Shown in pieces: positions 57,913-64,000 of a DNA stretch of 64,000 nucleotides; position 1 is the stretch's first letter; each line of letters opens with the position of its first letter. The notes beneath the pieces were generated by a model. The model ran no database searches and had not been told where the DNA came from. It saw only the letters and a list, made by a program, of their open reading frames with translations. Made by a program: the position numbers and the translations under genes. The stretch is from positions 1,073,732-1,137,731 of the forward strand of contig JAOTOL010001462.1 of NCBI GenBank assembly GCA_034440575.1. Direction: 5' to 3'. Source of the stretch: Imbricaverruca yamaguchii (taxonomy: Eukaryota; Arthropoda; Thecostraca; Neoverrucidae).

Positions 57913-59241
57913 CACGCGCCCTGGAGGGGGGCGAAATCCGCCCACCCCTCCGAATTTTTTCGTAGATCACTCAAGATGTTACCGGCCGATATACCCCATT
58001 GTTTGTGTACCTGCCTATAAATGACCGGCGCGTTCCTTAAAGTACGAAAATTGAAAATCGACCGAACATTTTTCTAGTTAGGGATCGCTAAATTCAAAAC
58101 ATTTTCTCAGCGCCAGACCACAAATACCGGCGCTGATGAGCTTCAGGTATATTGGCAAAAAGGAAGTGTTCTTGGCAAAACTAACGACTTGTTTGGTGTA
58201 CATTGTTATGCTATGCTGTATCAAAGTCATGCCAGGCCACCGAGGTCAAGTCAGGTCAAGTTTATGACAGGCTAACACATGCCCTGGAGAGGGATGGCGA
58301 AATCCGCCCACCCCTCCGATTTTTCGTACATACCTCCATATTGCACCGGCCGATATACGCCAGTTTTTTAGTACCTACTTAGAAATGATCGGCGCATTGC
58401 TTAAAGTAAGAAAATGAACATCGACCGAGTACGTTTCAAGTTAGGGGCCGTTAAAGTAAAAACAACTCGCAGCGTCAGACCACAAAAGTCGGCGCTGATG
58501 CGCTTCCAGTATATTGGCAAAAGGGAACTGTTCTTGACAACAGTAGCGACTAGTTTGATGCATTTTGTTATGCTACATAATTTAAAAGTCATGTTAGGTC
58601 GCCGAGGTCAAGTCAGATCAAGTTCATGACAGGCTAATAGAACCAAACTTGGTCAACTGGAATGTTATCAATAATGCAAATATGCGATTGATGTCACTTT
58701 ACATATTACTCCCTGCACATCCCGAAATATACTGTTTGTCATTGTGTGCCTAAGCGTTTCCACACTTTATTCATATATTTATTTTCTTTCTTTGCAAAGC
58801 CGATTGTGCCGAACTGCCCAACGGAGCGGTCGGGTGGGCAGCTCGGTTCCGGTAACTGGAGCAGGTAATATCCTGCTAAAGTGCTCCTATATAGGTTACC
58901 TGAGGTCAAATGGTGGATCTGGCATCTGTATTGCATCATTAGTAATGTCCAAAACATCATTAATGCCAATTTTGGAGCATTTAACCATAATCACAGCGAT
59001 CCATGACATTGACAAGCCAATCCACGCAAAACCAGAAAATTTCCATATTTTGACCTCATTTGACCTTGAAAATATTGACCTAAGGTCATGAAATTTGCAC
59101 ACAATGGAGTTCACCATCGTGCCCATCCCCTCTGTGAATGTCGTTGCTCTAGCCTCAGTAGGAGCCGAGAACTTAGGGAGGGCGTAGTCCGCCCCCCCCT
59201 CTTCAGTGCGCGTAATTTTCCGAGGCCCTCCAGGGCGCTTG
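57913..59241. mobile_element. TTAA-flanked inverted-repeat element 2 (non-autonomous, piggyBac-like)
   Basis: A 1,329-bp segment with TTAA on both sides (57,909-57,912 and 59,242-59,245). The left terminus is CACGCGCCCTGGAGGGG. The right terminus, reverse-complemented, is CAAGCGCCCTGGAGGGC, nearly identical over 15 nt. A subterminal hairpin (GGGGGGCGAAATCCGCCC left; GGGGGGCGGACTACGCCC right) follows. The left part is present twice in tandem (57,913-58,275 and 58,276-58,640, about 80% alike), the second copy starting with a degraded terminus CACATGCCCTGGAGAGGG. AGGTCA words occur inside. No transposase. Confidence 0.72.
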
Positions 59242-62200
59242 TTAAGCCTTGACTGATAGTCCTATCTTGCACCAATAGGGCTAGGTATGCATGGTGCAGC
59301 GCTTCGTTGTATTCTATGCTTCTTTTTTGGATCATATGGACTCAGATTGATCAATGTCATTAATGTGACTCGTATTGACTTAATATGATCGCATTGATAA
59401 TTTTGTATATATATATATATATAAATTTCCCATGTTTTGTGGAGCTCCATGCACAAGTAATTGTATTAATGTAAGCAGAAGATTTCACAATATTGTCTCT
59501 TCTAATTTAGATGTGTAAAAGTTCTGAAGATTATATATTTGAAAATTAGTGATGGTTACTGAACTTCATTCTGTATCATTGTTAGCTTTGGATCAGTTGT
59601 GCTCGACCGCTCAACACAATCAAAGTTTAATCCGAAAAGTAGAAGCATCGAACAAGGTCATCAGTAGGTACTAAAGGTATAATTCCACAGCACCATCCAG
59701 CATGTCCACAAGTGCGCCCGATTGTAAGTTTACTGTAAGACAAGTAAATTGTTTCTGTGACCGACGCAACAACAGCCAAAATCAGAAAGAAACGAAACGC
59801 AAGATGCGAGTTAAAGTTCAGGGTCTTCCGCATGATTAATTTCCCTTCACTGGGGTGGAAGTAAATCTGATTTCCCTGAGCTTGAATTCTCTGATCTGTA
59901 TTCTTTATGATCAAAAGTGTTTCAGGCGAAGCCTTCTGTGGAACTTTTCATCTGAAAACAGAGCGTTCAAACGTTCGTCGCTTCAATATGCCGGGACTGA
60001 GCGCGAAGATGGCTCACTCTTCCGGCACATAAACACCGCAAAGCGTCACAAACGGCAGTGCCTTTCAAAGTGTGTTCCGTTGGAAATCGTTGTTCGATTT
60101 CCGGCTGCATATACCGGCTAGTGTTCAGTTGTGCGGCGTTCTACTCTGATAATTGAGTCCCGGGTTGCTATTTTAAATAATGCCCACTCATTGAGACGTG
60201 AAAATCGCAATATCCTCTCAAATCCCCTCCAGAACTGGGACGCTGAAATCGAACTAAGCTGATGACTATCAGCAGCTCCACTACGTCACAAGGAGTCCTA
60301 GTTTCGTACCAGCTGCTATTGCAAGCGGTGGAGGAACTCCAATACCCGCACAATAGTCGCGAGTAGCTGCTCCATTCGTCCAATATGCGGGTTGCCATGG
60401 CGACAAGAAGTGTTCTCGTCAGACCGAGAGATCTCTGTGTCATGTTGATTGTGCCATGTGTCAGGTCATCCCAGCCAAGCTGTCGCCAAGGCAACTCAAT
60501 CGGCGGTCTCCCATCGTGGGCAGGGTGTGAATTATCACCTCCAAGCCTCTGAATGTCAGGACCTCGTACGGCGGTGCGTAACCTGCGGAAATCTTGACTC
60601 GTGAATGGAGCATCCAGTTTGCAGCGTGTAATGGAGTGTCCTGGTTTTCTTAGATGTCCTATTCTAATGGCAATGTCGAACGGAACTTCGAGGGTAGCAT
60701 TGGTGCCACCATGGATTTCGGCTGGGGGATGACGCGATAGAGTCTTAGTTCGCTTCTGTCTATGCAACGTCGTGGGCGCAATCCGGGGATGAGTTTCGGG
60801 GAGCGGGTTTGCCCCATACCGCGCCTCTGGACCACATCCACGTGCAGCTTGAAGTCAAACGAACCCTCTTTTGTAGGGTTGTCGAGGTCACAGGTCGCGG
60901 TCATTCCAGGCTAGTCGAGGTCAGCATGGCGAACGTGATTATTCCGGGTAACGTTGATCCGACTCTATATGATCCAACTCGAAAGTGTCCAGCCGGGCTC
61001 TGGCTCGTGGTCCCGACAACGCAGGCCGCTTGTTCTGGAGCTGTGTCAATTTCATTGCAAGTGCGACAGCACAATGCAACTTCGATGGTCGTCGGATTCG
61101 AATCCCTCATTCTCAGGCTTCAAGTTGGATATTTCCACAAGATTCTGGTTTATCGTCAACGAAAATGTTATTTTGTATCACGTTTATTTCGTATCACGTC
61201 TGCATGGACTAATGGGGGAAGTGATACAACGTATTTAATTTTTCTCATCATCCCAGAAAAGGTAGTGAAGCTGAGATGTGCTAAACCCCCAGTTCAATTG
61301 ACAAATTAACACGACATTAGACGAATGGAAGCAGCAAGGGCTCAGCATGTAAACTGAGATGGAACACCGTAAAATTGAGCGCGAAGTAGCCGGCAACAAT
61401 GCAGGGCAAGTGTTCCCAGCGCCATTCAGTCTGCAGTCTCCTGTTTACGGCGTCCACATCCATTTCAGGATCGAATTGGGCTTTGTGAAGCCAGTGGGCG
61501 ATATTGGCCTTTCTTTGATATTTGCGCCTAAATCGTTGGCAGATTGTTCGCAAATAGCGATGAGCGGCTATTTTTTCCGGTCGCAATATATGTCACATAT
61601 GAGGTCATGGTGGTGACGTTGTCTATAGCGCTGCGTGTTGCTTGCGGGGTGGTGTCTGGTTTGCTTCCTTAGTTGGGGTGCATCAACTAAACTGGTATGC
61701 AAAAACTACGCGGGTGAGTTGCTTGTGTCATGTGGCTGACGTGAGGCATGTGCAAAAGCGAACAAAGCTAACTATTTAACTATTTATCATATTTCGTGCC
61801 AGTTTCCCTGGCACTTACTCGTGACGCAATTGCCAGGAAAGCCTCCCTGCGAATTATCCTCGCAACAGCAAGTTACGAGGGATAACTACTGGAAGCCGTG
61901 GCTATCGTCGGCACGAAAGCGTACGATAAAAGCTGTAGCGAAGAACAGAGAATGTTTATTGCAGTAGCAATACTGACTACCATAACTTTGCGGGGTTTGT
62001 TAGCTAAGTATGGCTGTGACATTCAGCATTAGGCAGTATATCACTGCATGTTCATTACCCAGCATTTTGGAAAGTTCGCATCACTATGTAAGAATCATTT
62101 GTGTTAAACCCATCATGATCATCGGACACCAGAATGGTCTGTTTACTTATGTCAAACTTTACGAAGATTTAAAGCCTGGGGAGAAACTTCACAAGCAAGT

Positions 62201-63621
62201 ATCCAAGGAGCAGTTCGGCATGCTGTGCTTGATTGCATAATCTGACATAATAATCCCATGGTACATAATCTGGCAATCATTTCTTGCTTCGAGAAGCTGC
62301 CTACTTGCCCCTGATTTATATCGGCAGACATTTGACAAAGTCACGTTATTCACATCAGCTTAAGTTTCTGAACACTACGACTTCAAAGAAGTGTTTTAGG
62401 CAAAAGTTTCGTTCATCAAACCGGTTAAAAAAACATCGGAGTGTTGGCGAAGCCCAAAGAGATATATAGTTACCGGTCGGTCATAAAAGTGCCGGCATCG
62501 TTCGACACATGAAGCCAGCTGGGATAGGCGGGTGAAAAAGCGGATCTCGGCGCTTATCTATCCCTCGCTATGGCATACACAGAGATGAAAAAGCACTGCA
62601 TAGCGCATCATTGCCAGTCAAAATGAAATCCAATAACGTAAAGCCGCTTTACATAACTCCATCAATCCTTCCGAAACGGCTTTCTGGCGATTCGTTCTGG
62701 TGGCAGTGGAAGAGAAGGCGATAACAGTTGAAGCAAATTGAAAGCATTGATGAAATAAATTCGGGATATGGCAGAGAGTTCCGGCAATCGGCTTTCAGAG
62801 GCCACAACAACGACTTACCTGTCTGCAGGCTGTCTAGTTTTCATCATGGAAAACACGCGCGTCCTTCCAATGGCTTGATGTTAAATAGCTGTACCGTCTA
62901 CACTTCCGCATCGCTACGTTGCATCGTTACGATGTAAGACCTAACCGGAGTTGGTACGCCCCGCGGGGGTGCGGAATCGAGCCTACTTCGGCCACTCAGT
63001 CCGGCGTAACCTTGGCATCAGCGTACATCCGTGCAACGATGAGCCGTAAACGTCAGGAAAACCCGAACACAGTATTGTTAGATGTATATAAAGGCTGCTG
63101 ATGGTGTATATATAGGCTGATGACGATGTATATATGGGCTGCTCATGATGTCTATATGGGCTGCTAAGGAAGAGCATGTATTCGTTTGCACTTGTTCCGT
63201 AATGTAGCATTACAAAACAAATGCATAGGAAAAAGTGGAGCAACATGCTTTGGAATATTCAGCTGTATACTGGGATTGTATCATCAGTGAAGATAATCGC
63301 CGGTAGGTGTTCTAATCTTGTCAAACCGCATGCCTCGCTCACGCTATCTTGTGCTGAAGAAAAAGCAGCAAATAGCCGACAGTCCACAGTACAGAATGAG
63401 CAAAACATTTCTCAGCACTCCAACTCTCGGCTATATTAAACACACTCTCCTCGAAGCTCCCGACCATCATTGGCATCAAGCGCCAGATCATTATCCGCCA
63501 CTTCAGCAGTCCGATCAATGCACTGGGGACGCGCGGTGTTGCCACACGACCCAGACCGTGGGACGGAGAATGTGTCGCGCGTGTGTTGCGGTGAGTCGCG
63601 CTCGCCGCTTAAAGTGGACGT
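59242..63621. other. Non-coding stretch
   Basis: No supported gene. The longest frame is 60,168-60,767 on the minus strand (199 codons, ATG start); I recognise no family and no splice signals, and neighbouring frames on both strands are equally open. Short (AT)n tracts lie near 59,405-59,423 and 63,080-63,150, the latter as a GATGTATATA(A/T)(A/G)GGCTG repeat of about 27 bp. Confidence 0.45.
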
Positions 63622-64000
63622 CGACGCCGCTGACCTGATTACCAGCCGCCGTCTGAACAGTGCTGACCTGATTACCAGCCGCCGTCTGCACAGTCTGACT
63701 TGATTACCAGCCACCGTCTGCACAGTGCTGACCTGATTACCAGCCACCGTCTGTACAGTGCTGACCTGATTACCAGCCGCCGTCTGCACAGTGCCGAACT
63801 GATTACCAGCCACCGTCTGCACAGTGCTGACCTGATTACCACCCACCGTCTGCACAGTGCTGACCTGATTACCAGCCGCCGTCTGCACAGTGCTGACCTG
63901 ATTATGGCCAGCTGGCGTCTGCACAGTGTTGACCTGATTATTTCCAGCCACCGTCCGTGCACAGTGCTGGTCTGATTACCAGCCACCGTCTGCACAGTGC
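63622..64000. repeat. 33-bp minisatellite running off the right edge
   Basis: Units of the form CTGACCTGATTACCAGCCGC plus CGTCTGCACAGTG, at least eleven copies and continuing past the window end. Variants include TATGGCCAGCTGGC and ATTTCCAGCC. Unit length is a multiple of three, so frames of about 170 codons on the minus strand are artefacts. Confidence 0.95.

Noticed and set aside
60168..60767. 199-codon minus-strand frame as a protein-coding gene
   Set aside because: It has no recognisable domain, no splice or promoter evidence, and frames on the other strand are equally open. I could not decide between chance and an old transposon.

Overview
This window looks like nuclear DNA from an invertebrate animal. 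It has no bacterial gene packing. Coding segments are short, bounded by consensus GT/AG splice sites and separated by kilobases of non-coding DNA, and the introns are full of micro- and minisatellites. There are also non-LTR retrotransposon remnants, TTAA-flanked inverted-repeat elements and tRNA-derived repeats. I cannot name the species or phylum from sequence alone.

The only gene I can support well is one large multi-exon gene on the minus strand, from about 40.5 kb down to 16.9 kb. In transcription order it has an EGF-like exon (40,524-40,437), two cadherin-type exons (38,794-38,638 and 36,392 to about 36,058), an acidic linker exon (35,056-34,866), and eleven exons that fall into a repeating three-exon cassette (A-B-C). 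The cassettes are R1 (34,076/32,655/31,745), R2 (30,313/28,325/27,464), R3 (26,654/24,987/19,387) and R4 (17,999/17,033, with the C exon not found). Most junctions join in matching phase, which is the main evidence that these exons form one transcript. The product would be a large extracellular adhesion-type protein ending in diverged beta-sandwich-like repeats, distantly reminiscent of DUF11-type repeats. Its 5' end (signal peptide) and 3' end (TM or terminal exon) are not established. About four apparent single-nucleotide indels interrupt exons.

Nearly every intron of this gene carries its own unrelated tandem array. Several arrays touch a splice site. The clearest is a 21-bp repeat at 40,055-40,436 that repeats the EGF exon end together with its GTAAGT splice donor, in frame. 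Others abut 3' splice sites (35-bp array at 30.3-31.4 kb; 33-bp array at 35.06-35.26 kb) or 5' splice sites (36-bp array at 22.5-24.8 kb; a degenerate array at 26.1-26.5 kb; a CA microsatellite at 17.74-17.87 kb).

Region by region: 1-16 kb is mostly non-coding, with a 32-bp array, a tRNA-like element, one copy of a 1.1-kb interspersed repeat and a LINE reverse-transcriptase remnant. 16-40.5 kb is the gene and its intronic arrays, plus a TTAA-flanked element at 21.4-22.4 kb. 40.5-50.6 kb holds the second copy of the 1.1-kb repeat, a very homogeneous 27-bp array and a 1.5-kb GC-rich array. 50.6-64 kb is mostly non-coding, with a CpG-rich island near 57 kb, a second TTAA element at 57.9-59.2 kb and a 33-bp array running off the right edge. 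The two TTAA elements share related termini, subterminal G/C hairpins and many AGGTCA half-sites, and may belong to one non-autonomous transposon family.
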